Source: Rhodospirillales bacterium
GTDB taxonomy: Bacteria > Pseudomonadota > Alphaproteobacteria > Acetobacterales > Acetobacteraceae
Assembly: GCA_025352565.1 (NCBI GenBank)
Contig: JANXTF010000099.1
Span: 1 to 64,000, forward strand
DNA length: 64,000 nt
Direction of reading: 5' to 3'
The position numbers and the translations under genes were made by a program. The notes below the pieces were generated by a model. It had not been told where the DNA came from. It saw nothing but the letters and a program-made list of their open reading frames with translations, and searched no databases. Below are positions 17,426-24,997 of this stretch, piece after piece; position 1 is the stretch's first letter; each line of letters opens with the position of its first letter.

Positions 17426-20146
17426 ATGACCACGATGGACCAGGGCAGCTGCGCGATGCCGACGACGCCCCCGCGCGCGGGATTCTGGCGGGCGGTCGCG
17501 CACCCGACAACGCTGGCTTCGGTGGCGCTCGCCGCCGTTTTGACGCTCGGCTTGTGGGCGGTGGTGGAACGGCCGGTGGCTGTGCCCGATTTCACCGGCC
17601 CCGACTCCACTGGCAATGTGGCCGGCCTGGCCTTTTCGCCGTTCCATCGCGGCCAAAGCCCGGAGACGCAGACATGGCCGAGCAAGGCCGAGATCAAGTC
17701 CGATCTCGTCCAGGCCGCCGAGATGACCGAGCGGGTGCGGACCTACACCGTGCAGGGCGTGTTCGCCGATATCCCGCTTCTGGCGCGCGGGCTGCCGTTG
17801 AAGGTGACACTGGGTGCCTGGCTCGACCGCGATCTGGCTGGCGACGCCCGTGAGATGGCCCGGCTGATCGAGACGGCGAAAGCCAGCCGCAACGTCGACC
17901 GCGTGCTGGTGGGCAACGAGGCCGCCTTGCGCGGCGACCTGACGCCCGCGCAGCTGATCGGGTTCATCGAGCAGGCCAGACGTGGCCTGCGCGTGCCGGT
18001 CTCGACCGCCGAGCCATGGCATGTGTGGCTCGATCACCCCGAATTGGCCCGCGCGGTGGACTACATCACCATCCATCTGCTGCCCTACTGGGAGGGCCTG
18101 CCGGTCGATGACGCGCTGCGCTTCACCATGGAGAAGCTGGACGCGGTGCAGGCGGCCAATCCGGACAAGCACATCGTGATCGGCGAGGTGGGCTGGCCGT
18201 CCAACGGCGTCGATATCGGGGCGGCGCGGGCGAGCCGGGTGAACCAGGCGCTGTTTCTGCGCCGCTTCTTCGTCGAGGCGCAGACGCGCAAGCTCGACTA
18301 TTTCGTGATGGAGGCGTTCGACCAGCCCTGGAAGACCAGCTTCGAGGGACGCGCCGCCGGCTATTGGGGCATGGCCGATCTGGACCGCCACGCAAAATGG
18401 GGCATGACCGGCACCGTGGTCGAGGTGCCGAACTGGCCGGTATGGGCCGGCGGCAGCATCGGCATCGCTGCGCTGCTGACGGCGCTGCTGCTGAGCCGCC
18501 GGCCGGATATCCGCCTGCCGGGCAAGCTGATGCTGGCGGGGCTGGCGCAGATGTTCTGCGCCACGCTGGCCTGCGTGCTGCTGGCGATGTCGGGCAAATA
18601 CCTGTCGGGGTTCGCGGCTCTGGTGTGGGGCACGCTGGCGGCCGGGCAGGGGGTGCTGCTGGTGCTGCTGCTGGCGGACAGCTTCGAGCTGGCGGAGACG
18701 CTCTTCGGCCGGGTGCGGCGGCGGGATGCGGCCGCCCTGCTCCCGGCCGCCCTGCTCCCGGCCGGGGGCGCGCTTCCGCCGAAAGTATCGATCCATGTGC
18801 CGATCTGCAACGAGCCGCCGCTGATGGTGCGCCGCACGCTCGATGCGCTCGCCGCGCTCGACTACCCGGATTTCGAGGTGCTGGTGATCGACAACAACAC
18901 CATGGACCCGGAATTATGGGAGCCGGTGGCCGAGCATTGCGCGCGGCTGGGGGCGCGGTTCCGCTTCTTCCACCTTGGATGCTGGCCGGGCTTCAAGGCC
19001 GGGGCGCTGAATTTCGCGCTGAGCCAGACCGCCCCGGATGCCGAGATCGTCGGCGTGCTCGACAGCGACTACGTGGTGTCGCCCGACTGGTTGCGCGCCA
19101 TGGTGCCGCATTTCGGCCGGGCGGAGGTCGGCTTCGTGCAGTCGCCGCAGGATTACCGCGACAACGACGGCAGCTTCTTCAAGCGGCTGATGTTCTGGGA
19201 ATACGCGGGCTTCTTCCAGCTCGGCATGGTGACCCGCAACGAGCGCAATGCCATCATTCAGCATGGGACGATGACGCTGATCCGGCGCGAGGCGCTGGAG
19301 AACGCGGGCGCATGGGCCGAGTGGTGCATCTGCGAGGATGCCGAACTGGGGCTGAAATTGTTCCGCCAGGGGTGGGAGGCGGTGTATTCCGAGCGCAGCT
19401 ACGGGCGCGGCGTGATGCCCGACGATTTCTGCGCCTTCCGCAAGCAGCGTTTCCGCTGGGCCTATGGCGCCATGCAGATCTGCCGCCGCCATGCCGGCGC
19501 CTTGTTGTCGCCGGCCAACGGCGACCTGACGCTGGGCCAGCGCTGGCATTTCGTGACCGGCTGGCTGCCCTGGCTGGGCGATGCGCTGGGGCTCGCGTTC
19601 CTGCTGATGGGCCTCGTGTGGTCGGTCGGGCTGATCGTGGCGCCGATGCGGTTCGAGTTCCCGGTGGTGCTGTTCATGGTGCCGTCGATCGGGCTGTTCG
19701 TGTTCAAGATCGTGCAGATCCTCGCGCTGTATGGCGCGCGGGTGCCCTGCGGATTTCGCGACCGGGTGGGCGCGGCGGTGGCCGGATTGGCGCTGTCGCA
19801 CACCATCGGCAAGGCGGTGTGGAAGGGGTTGCTGGTGCGGCATGCCCCGTTCATGCGGACGCCCAAGATGCGGGACGCGCCTGCTTTCGTGCAGGGATTG
19901 GTGATGGCGCGGGAGGAACTTCTGCTTCTGACACTCACCTGGTCCGCGCTGATCGGCGTGGGCATCGCGCACAAGATGGCGACATGGGAGGCGGTGCTGT
20001 GGTGCGCGGTGCTGTTCACGCAGTCGCTGCCTTACGCGGCCTCGGTGCTGGTTTCGGTGGTCGCCGCCCTGCCCGCGCAACGCAGGGTCGTGGTGGCGGC
20101 CCCGGTGCCGGTCGCGGATTGGTCACGTTCGGCGGCGGGCGATTGA
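17426..20146 (+). CDS. GH17-GT2 beta-(1,3)-glucan synthase, NdvB-like
   Basis: A 906-residue inner-membrane protein joining a glycoside hydrolase 17 domain to a family 2 glycosyltransferase. Order: one N-terminal membrane helix (about 25-45); GH17 domain with both catalytic acids (VGNEAALRGD about 162, IGEVGWPSNG about 251); a membrane block (about 335-430); GT2 domain with DSD (about 546), CEDAELG (about 635) and QRFRWAYG (about 674); a final membrane block. This layout is known from Pseudomonas NdvB, which makes glucose-based periplasmic or matrix glucans. The GT part polymerises UDP-glucose and the GH17 part probably trims or cyclises. The start could also be ATG 17435. DUF3429 overlaps its stop by one base. 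Confidence 0.88.
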   Translation: MTTMDQGSCAMPTTPPRAGFWRAVAHPTTLASVALAAVLTLGLWAVVERPVAVPDFTGPDSTGNVAGLAFSPFHRGQSPETQTWPSKAEIKSDLVQAAEMTERVRTYTVQGVFADIPLLARGLPLKVTLGAWLDRDLAGDAREMARLIETAKASRNVDRVLVGNEAALRGDLTPAQLIGFIEQARRGLRVPVSTAEPWHVWLDHPELARAVDYITIHLLPYWEGLPVDDALRFTMEKLDAVQAANPDKHIVIGEVGWPSNGVDIGAARASRVNQALFLRRFFVEAQTRKLDYFVMEAFDQPWKTSFEGRAAGYWGMADLDRHAKWGMTGTVVEVPNWPVWAGGSIGIAALLTALLLSRRPDIRLPGKLMLAGLAQMFCATLACVLLAMSGKYLSGFAALVWGTLAAGQGVLLVLLLADSFELAETLFGRVRRRDAAALLPAALLPAGGALPPKVSIHVPICNEPPLMVRRTLDALAALDYPDFEVLVIDNNTMDPELWEPVAEHCARLGARFRFFHLGCWPGFKAGALNFALSQTAPDAEIVGVLDSDYVVSPDWLRAMVPHFGRAEVGFVQSPQDYRDNDGSFFKRLMFWEYAGFFQLGMVTRNERNAIIQHGTMTLIRREALENAGAWAEWCICEDAELGLKLFRQGWEAVYSERSYGRGVMPDDFCAFRKQRFRWAYGAMQICRRHAGALLSPANGDLTLGQRWHFVTGWLPWLGDALGLAFLLMGLVWSVGLIVAPMRFEFPVVLFMVPSIGLFVFKIVQILALYGARVPCGFRDRVGAAVAGLALSHTIGKAVWKGLLVRHAPFMRTPKMRDAPAFVQGLVMAREELLLLTLTWSALIGVGIAHKMATWEAVLWCAVLFTQSLPYAASVLVSVVAALPAQRRVVVAAPVPVADWSRSAAGD

Positions 20147-20637
20147 TGCGCCGTCTGCCGCCTGTTGCCGTGGCACTCGGCATCGCCGGGCTGCTGCCGT
20201 TCATCGGCTGCGGTTTGGGGGCGATCGCCATGCCAAGCCCTGACGCCGAACGGTTTCTCGCGGCATTGCTCGCCTATGGTGCGGTCGTTCTCGCCTTCCT
20301 CGGCGCCGTGCATTGGGGTTTCGTGCTCGAAAGCCCCGAACCCGACGCCATGGCGTCGCTCACCCGCCAGGACCGGCCGCGTTTGATCCTGGGGGTGGTG
20401 CCTGCCCTGATCGGCTGGGTGGCGCTGCTGATGCCGCTGGTGCTGAGCGCCGAGGCCGGCATCGCGGTGCTGATCGCGGGCCATGTGGCGACGGTGGCGA
20501 TGGAGGCGCAACTGCGCCGCCGCGCCCTGGTTCCGCCCGGCTACATGTGGCTGCGCTGGGGATTGTCGGTGGCGTTGGTCGTGGTGCTCGCGACCGTGCT
20601 GGTGTTGCGGCTGATGGGGGCCAAGGTGGTTTTCTGA
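20146..20637 (+). CDS. DUF3429 membrane protein
   Basis: A 163-residue integral membrane protein with about four or five hydrophobic helices. It has the DUF3429 features: the FLGAVHWGF motif near residue 50 and the basic segment RRRALVPPGYMWLR before the last helix. Function is unknown. The ATG shares one base with the TGA of the beta-glucan synthase gene, so the two are translationally coupled, and this protein may assist glucan export or membrane assembly. That link is inferred only from the overlap. Confidence 0.82.
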   Translation: MRRLPPVAVALGIAGLLPFIGCGLGAIAMPSPDAERFLAALLAYGAVVLAFLGAVHWGFVLESPEPDAMASLTRQDRPRLILGVVPALIGWVALLMPLVLSAEAGIAVLIAGHVATVAMEAQLRRRALVPPGYMWLRWGLSVALVVVLATVLVLRLMGAKVVF

Positions 20638-20704
20638 GGCGTTGCGAAGGGGCTGCGAACCTGCTTCCTTTGGCGCAGGAATCGCCGTTTTCCGGGAGCA
20701 AAAC

Positions 20705-21904
20705 ATGGATTTCGCGACAGTTTCGCCAAGCTCCGACGCCGACCCGTTCTCCCGTGGGTTCTTCGCCGACCCATTCCCCACCCATGCCGCCTTGCGCGAT
20801 GCCGGTCCGGTGGTGCGCCTGTCGCGATACGGCATCTGGGCGGTGGCGCGCTACGACGAGGTGTATCGGGTGTTGAACGACTGGGAGACCTTCTCGTCGG
20901 CCCGCGGCGTTGGACTGTCGGATTTCGCCAAAGAAAAACCCTGGCGCCTGCCCAGCCTCGTGCTCGAGACCGACCCGCCGTTTCATGACCGCACCCGCAA
21001 GGTGTTGAATCGGGTGCTTTCTCCCGCCGCGATGAAGACGCTGCGGGAGAAATTCGCCGCCGCCGCCGATGCGCTGGTCGACGCATTGCTCGAACGCGAG
21101 AGCTTCGACGCCGTGCCGGAACTCTCGGAAGCCTTCCCGCTCGCGGTGTTTCCGGACGCGATCGGCATGCCTCCGGGCGACCGGCACAACCTGCTGCCCT
21201 ACGGCAACATGGTGTTCAATTCCTTTGGTCCCCGCAACGACCTCTTCAACGACGCGGTGCGGGATGCGGCTCCCGTCATGGCCTGGGTGCAGCTCCAGTC
21301 CCAACGCGACCAGTTGAGCGATGACGGCTTCGGCGCCCAGATCCACGCGGCCGTCGCCACCGGGGAACTCACCGCCGGTGAGGCGCCCATGGTGGTGCGG
21401 TCGCTGTTGACCGCGGGCGTGGACACCACGGTCAGCGGCCTGGGTGCGGCCTTGTTCTGCCTTGCGCGGTTTCCCGAGCAGTTTCAAATACTTCGAGAAA
21501 ACCCCGGCCTCGCCCGCGCCGCCTTCGAGGAGGCGGTGCGCTTCGAGACCCCGGTGCAGACCTTCTTTCGCACCACCACGCGCCCGGTGGAAATCGGTGG
21601 GGTGCATCTCGACGAGGGCGAGAAGGTGCTGATGTTCCTGGGTGCCGCCAACCGCGACCCGCGAAAATGGGACCTGCCGGAGGAATACGACATCGCCCGC
21701 AAGACCGTGGGCCATGTCGGCTTCGGCTTCGGCGTGCATGCCTGCGTGGGCCAGCTTCTGGCGCGGCTGGAAGGCGAGGTCGTCTTGCAGGCCCTGGCCC
21801 GCAAGGTCGCGCGTCTCGAAATCGTCGGTGCGCCGCGCCGGCGGTTCAACAACACGTTGCGCGGGCTCGAAAGCCTGCCTCTTAAGCTGCACAAGGTCCA
21901 CTGA
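20705..21904 (+). CDS. Cytochrome P450, CYP199-like
   Basis: A soluble 399-residue class I P450. Heme-binding FGFGVHACVG places the thiolate at Cys347. The ExxR pair is Glu276/Arg279, and the I-helix acid-alcohol pair is Asp240/Thr241. Several stretches closely match CYP199A enzymes as recalled: RGVGLSDF, KEKPWR, VRFETPVQTFFRTTTR and RRFNNTLRGLESLP. Those enzymes bind para-substituted benzoates and O-demethylate or hydroxylate the para group. Arg232-Ser233, which in CYP199A4 help hold the carboxylate, are kept, so an aromatic acid substrate is likely. ATG 20705 has GGGAG 7 bases upstream. The ferredoxin gene begins right after its stop. Confidence 0.92.
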   Translation: MDFATVSPSSDADPFSRGFFADPFPTHAALRDAGPVVRLSRYGIWAVARYDEVYRVLNDWETFSSARGVGLSDFAKEKPWRLPSLVLETDPPFHDRTRKVLNRVLSPAAMKTLREKFAAAADALVDALLERESFDAVPELSEAFPLAVFPDAIGMPPGDRHNLLPYGNMVFNSFGPRNDLFNDAVRDAAPVMAWVQLQSQRDQLSDDGFGAQIHAAVATGELTAGEAPMVVRSLLTAGVDTTVSGLGAALFCLARFPEQFQILRENPGLARAAFEEAVRFETPVQTFFRTTTRPVEIGGVHLDEGEKVLMFLGAANRDPRKWDLPEEYDIARKTVGHVGFGFGVHACVGQLLARLEGEVVLQALARKVARLEIVGAPRRRFNNTLRGLESLPLKLHKVH

Positions 21905-22228
21905 ATGCCACACATCACCTACATCCAGCCCGACGGCGCCGCCGAGACGCTGGATGTGGCGGACGGCGATTCCGTCATGCTCGCCGCCACCTCCCACGGG
22001 ATCGACGGCATCGTCGGCGAATGCGGCGGCAACGCGATGTGCGCGACCTGCCACGTGTTCGTGCAGCCCGATCAGTTGCACCGGCTGCCGCCGATGACCG
22101 ACGACGAGGACGCGCTGCTGGACGGGACCGCGGTGGATCGTCGACCGAACAGCCGCCTCGCCTGCCAGATACGCGTGACCCCGGCCCTCGATGGCCTCGC
22201 GGTGCATCTGCCGGAGCGGCAGATTTGA
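21905..22228 (+). CDS. [2Fe-2S] ferredoxin, putidaredoxin type
   Basis: A 107-residue electron carrier. The cluster cysteines follow the adrenodoxin/putidaredoxin pattern: Cys40, Cys46, Cys49 and Cys87 (CGGNAMCATC, then LACQI). An aromatic or basic C-terminal tail is missing, as in bacterial members. The ATG follows the P450 stop with no gap, and the reductase start overlaps its stop by 4 bases. It should pass electrons from that reductase to the P450, like palustrisredoxin for CYP199A2. Confidence 0.95.
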   Translation: MPHITYIQPDGAAETLDVADGDSVMLAATSHGIDGIVGECGGNAMCATCHVFVQPDQLHRLPPMTDDEDALLDGTAVDRRPNSRLACQIRVTPALDGLAVHLPERQI

Positions 22229-23460
22229 CCGATGCCGGCGTGCTGATCGTGGGTGCCGGCCAAGCCGGCTATCAGCTCGCGGCCTCGCTGCGGGAGGGCG
22301 GCTACGCGGGTCCAGTGCGGCTGGTGGGCGACGAGCCAGAGCTGCCGTACCAGCGCCCGCCGCTGTCGAAAGCCTATCTGGAGGGCGATGGCAGTGGCCA
22401 GAACCTGCCGTTCCGGCCGCAGGCTTTCTTCGCCACGCATGCCATCGAGGTGCGGCCGGACACCCATGTCGCCGCGATCGACCGCAACGCGCGTCGCGTC
22501 GTGACGGCCACCGACGAGATGCTCGATTACCGCCACCTGGTGCTCGCCACCGGCACTCGCAACCGCCCGCTGCTGGTGCCCGGCCATGACCTTCGGGGCG
22601 TCCATGGGCTGCGGACCCATGCCGAGGCCGAGGCGCTGCGCGTGGGGATGCAGGCCGCCCGCGCCATCGTGGTGGTCGGCGCCGGGTTCCTCGGCCTCGA
22701 AGCCGCCGCCGTGGCGGCCGCCCGTGGCGCCCGCGTCGAGGTGGTGGAAACCACGCGCCAGCCGATGGGCCGCGCCGTCAGCCCGATGGTGTCCGATGCC
22801 TTCACCCGCCAGCATCAGCGCCATGGCATCGTCTTTCACCTTGGCGCCGGCGTGGTCCGGCTGCACGGCGAAGCCGGGCATGTGACCGGCGTGGAACTGA
22901 GCGATGGCACGCTGCTCCCCGCCGCCCTCGTCCTCGTGTGCATCGGCGTGATCCCCAACGCCGAACTCGCCGCCGACGCCGGCCTCCCGGTCGCCAACGG
23001 CGTGGTGGTGGACGAGTACCTCGCCACGCCGGACCCCGCCATCTCCGCCATCGGCGACTGCGCCGCCTACCCGAACCGCTACGCTGGCGGCGTGGTGCGC
23101 CTGGAATCGGTGCAGAACGCCGTCGATCACGCCCGCTGCGTGGCAGCCCGGCTGCTCGGCAGGCCCACGCCCTACCACGCCGTGCCGTGGTTCTGGAGCG
23201 ACCAGGGCGACTGGAAGCTGCAGATCGCAGGCTTCACCGCCGGCTGCCAGCAATTCGTGCCGCGCGGCGACACCGACTCCCGCGATTTCACCGTCTACGC
23301 CTTCCGCGACGGCCGCCTTGCCGGCGTCGAGACGGTGAACCGCCCCGGCGACCACGTCGCCGCCCGCCGCCTGCTGGCCACCGATGCGCTGGTGACCCCC
23401 GAGATGGTCGCGGCACCGGATTTCGACCTCCGCAAAGCGGCCAAGGCCGCGCAATCCTGA
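22225..23460 (+). CDS. FAD-dependent NADH-ferredoxin reductase
   Basis: A 411-residue putidaredoxin-reductase-type flavoprotein. The N-terminal FAD motif is VLIVGAGQAGYQLA, the central NADH motif VVVGAGFLGLEAA (about residue 150), and the C-terminal FAD contact AIGDCAAYPN. The substrate-side PYQRPPLSKAYL is also typical. The start is TTG 22225, overlapping the ferredoxin stop as TTGA; no ATG or GTG fits before the nucleotide-binding motif. It completes the three-component class I P450 system (NADH to FAD reductase to [2Fe-2S] ferredoxin to P450). Confidence 0.93.
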   Translation: MTDAGVLIVGAGQAGYQLAASLREGGYAGPVRLVGDEPELPYQRPPLSKAYLEGDGSGQNLPFRPQAFFATHAIEVRPDTHVAAIDRNARRVVTATDEMLDYRHLVLATGTRNRPLLVPGHDLRGVHGLRTHAEAEALRVGMQAARAIVVVGAGFLGLEAAAVAAARGARVEVVETTRQPMGRAVSPMVSDAFTRQHQRHGIVFHLGAGVVRLHGEAGHVTGVELSDGTLLPAALVLVCIGVIPNAELAADAGLPVANGVVVDEYLATPDPAISAIGDCAAYPNRYAGGVVRLESVQNAVDHARCVAARLLGRPTPYHAVPWFWSDQGDWKLQIAGFTAGCQQFVPRGDTDSRDFTVYAFRDGRLAGVETVNRPGDHVAARRLLATDALVTPEMVAAPDFDLRKAAKAAQS

Positions 23461-23468
23461 TCCGGCGG

Positions 23469-23930
23469 ATGCGCGCGGCCGATCTTCCGGCGCTGGTCGA
23501 ATTATGGGTGGCAAGCTGGAACGCGACCATGCCGGAGATCGATTTCATGGCCCGCGCCGACTGGCTGCGCGATCGCCTCGCCGCGCATGCGGCCGCAGGC
23601 GTCGCGATCCTGTGCGCGGTTGACCGGACGGATCGGCCGACCGGCTTCATCACGGTGGACCCCACCTGCGGCCATATCGACCAGCTCGCAATCCGTCTGG
23701 CGGATTTCGGCACCGGCCTGGCCGCCTCTCTCCTCGCCGCCGCGCGCGACCTCGCGCCGGGGCGGCTGGCCTTGGAGGTGAACCAGGAAAATCCCCGCGC
23801 GGTCCGCTTCTACGAGCGCGAGGGCTTCACGATCGCGGGCGAGGGGACGATCGGGGCGAATCGGCGAAAGACCTATCTGATGCGCTGGAGCGAGCCACGC
23901 GGACAAGGCGGGAATTGCCTAAGGGTTTGA
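23469..23930 (+). CDS. GNAT-family N-acetyltransferase
   Basis: A 153-residue single-domain acetyltransferase. It starts with the common MRAADLPALVELW pattern. Later it has LALEVNQENPRAVRFYEREGF, the last motif of many GNAT enzymes, where the acceptor site meets CoA. The canonical Q/RxxGxG/A motif is degenerate (FGTGLAASLL). It follows the ferredoxin reductase stop by 8 bases, so it may ride on the P450 operon. Its last codons lie inside the right copy of the 34-bp inverted repeat. Substrate unknown. Confidence 0.82.
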   Translation: MRAADLPALVELWVASWNATMPEIDFMARADWLRDRLAAHAAAGVAILCAVDRTDRPTGFITVDPTCGHIDQLAIRLADFGTGLAASLLAAARDLAPGRLALEVNQENPRAVRFYEREGFTIAGEGTIGANRRKTYLMRWSEPRGQGGNCLRV

Positions 23931-23955
23931 TGGCAATTAATCGCGTCAAGATTCG
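23922..23955 (-). repeat. 34-bp inverted repeat, right copy
   Basis: Reverse-complement match (33 of 34 bases) to 11445-11478. It covers the last codons and stop of the acetyltransferase gene and ends 39 bases before the radC copy 2 stop. The pair encloses about 12.4 kb. The repeats point in opposite directions although both radC genes point the same way, so they did not arise by simple radC duplication. Confidence 0.85.
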
Positions 23956-23994
23956 TACGCGATTCCAACCGATTCAGTTATTTACCAACGGACA

Positions 23995-24870
23995 CTAACT
24001 CAGCAACCCTAACGCCCGGAAGCTGAAGGACTCTCCGTTGCCGATGATCAGATGGTCGTGCAGATGCACCGACAACAGGTTCCCCGCCTCGCGGATCTCC
24101 CGCGTCATCGCCACGTCGTCGGCCGAGGGAGTCGGGTCGCCGCTTGGGTGGTTATGGACCAGGATGATCGCCGTCGCGTGCAGTTCCAGCGCGCGCTTGA
24201 CGATCTCGCGCGGATAGACGGGCGTGTGGTCCACCGTGCCGCGCGCCTGTGCCTCGTCGGCGATCAGCCGGTTGCGCGGGTTCAGGAACAGCACGCGGAA
24301 CTGCTCCACCGTCTCACGCGCCATCACGATATGCAGATAGGCCACCAGCTTCTCGGACGTGTTCAATATCGGCTGGTCGGCCAGCTCCGCGCGCGCCAGG
24401 CGAATGGCGGATGCCCGGACGATCTTGAGCGCGGTGACGCTGTGCGGGCCCAGGCCTCTTATGTCGAGAAGCTGCTGCTGGGGCGCCGACAGCACGCCCG
24501 CGAAGCTGCCGAAGCGGTTGATGAGCGACTTCGCCAGCGGCTTGGTGTCGCCTTCCTTGAATGCCAGGAACAGCAGCATCTCGAGCAGCTCGTAATCCGC
24601 CAGCGCGTCGGTGCCCCGGGTGAGCACCTTGTCGCGCATCCGGCTCCGATGGCCGGTGGGGCCGGTGCTGGCGAAGGGCAGGCCGCGCTCCTCCGGCGCG
24701 GCGCCACCATCGCGCGCCCAAGCCGGCGGCCGCCGATCGAAGCTCGCTTGCGTGTCCGTCGGGCGGAAATTGGCAAGGTTGCCCGCTGCGTCCGAGAATC
24801 CCCGCCGGCGGCGGCCGCTGGCCAGCGGCGCATCGCTCCCGCGCCAGGCGTCGAGCCATTTCCGAAACAC
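23995..24870 (-). CDS. radC: RadC-family JAB/MPN domain protein, copy 2
   Basis: A 291-residue RadC protein with the same plan as the copy at 11495: a helix-hairpin-helix-like segment (LLDIRGLGPHSVTALK) and an MPN domain with intact HNHPSGDPTPSADDV. It differs by an N-terminal extension of about 85 residues, rich in Arg/Ala/Gly, before the conserved GHRSRMRDKVL. GTG 24870 is preferred because GGGAG lies 7 bases upstream; TTG 24894 would add eight residues but has no ribosome site. It is a lone gene next to the right 34-bp repeat. Being outside the map operon suggests it is the extra, possibly acquired, paralogue. Confidence 0.9.
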   Translation of the reverse strand: MFRKWLDAWRGSDAPLASGRRRRGFSDAAGNLANFRPTDTQASFDRRPPAWARDGGAAPEERGLPFASTGPTGHRSRMRDKVLTRGTDALADYELLEMLLFLAFKEGDTKPLAKSLINRFGSFAGVLSAPQQQLLDIRGLGPHSVTALKIVRASAIRLARAELADQPILNTSEKLVAYLHIVMARETVEQFRVLFLNPRNRLIADEAQARGTVDHTPVYPREIVKRALELHATAIILVHNHPSGDPTPSADDVAMTREIREAGNLLSVHLHDHLIIGNGESFSFRALGLLS

Positions 24871-24997
24871 CGCTGGTCTCCCAAACGCTGACAAAAAACT
24901 TAACCGGCCGACGGAAGGTTACAAAATTATTAGCGCGTCAATAGGTGCGTTGACGAGACGGCTTGGCCTTGCGGTCTTTCAATTTCATGCACGCCTC

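Noticed and set aside
17228-18796. Long minus-strand open frame opposite the glucan synthase
   Set aside because: Its protein is Gln/His/Arg-rich without motifs, while the plus strand encodes clear GH17 and GT2 domains. It is an antisense artefact of high GC.
18364-20145. Plus-strand open frame running in a second frame under the glucan synthase
   Set aside because: Gly/Arg-rich nonsense up to 20145; only the last 163 codons (DUF3429) are a real gene.
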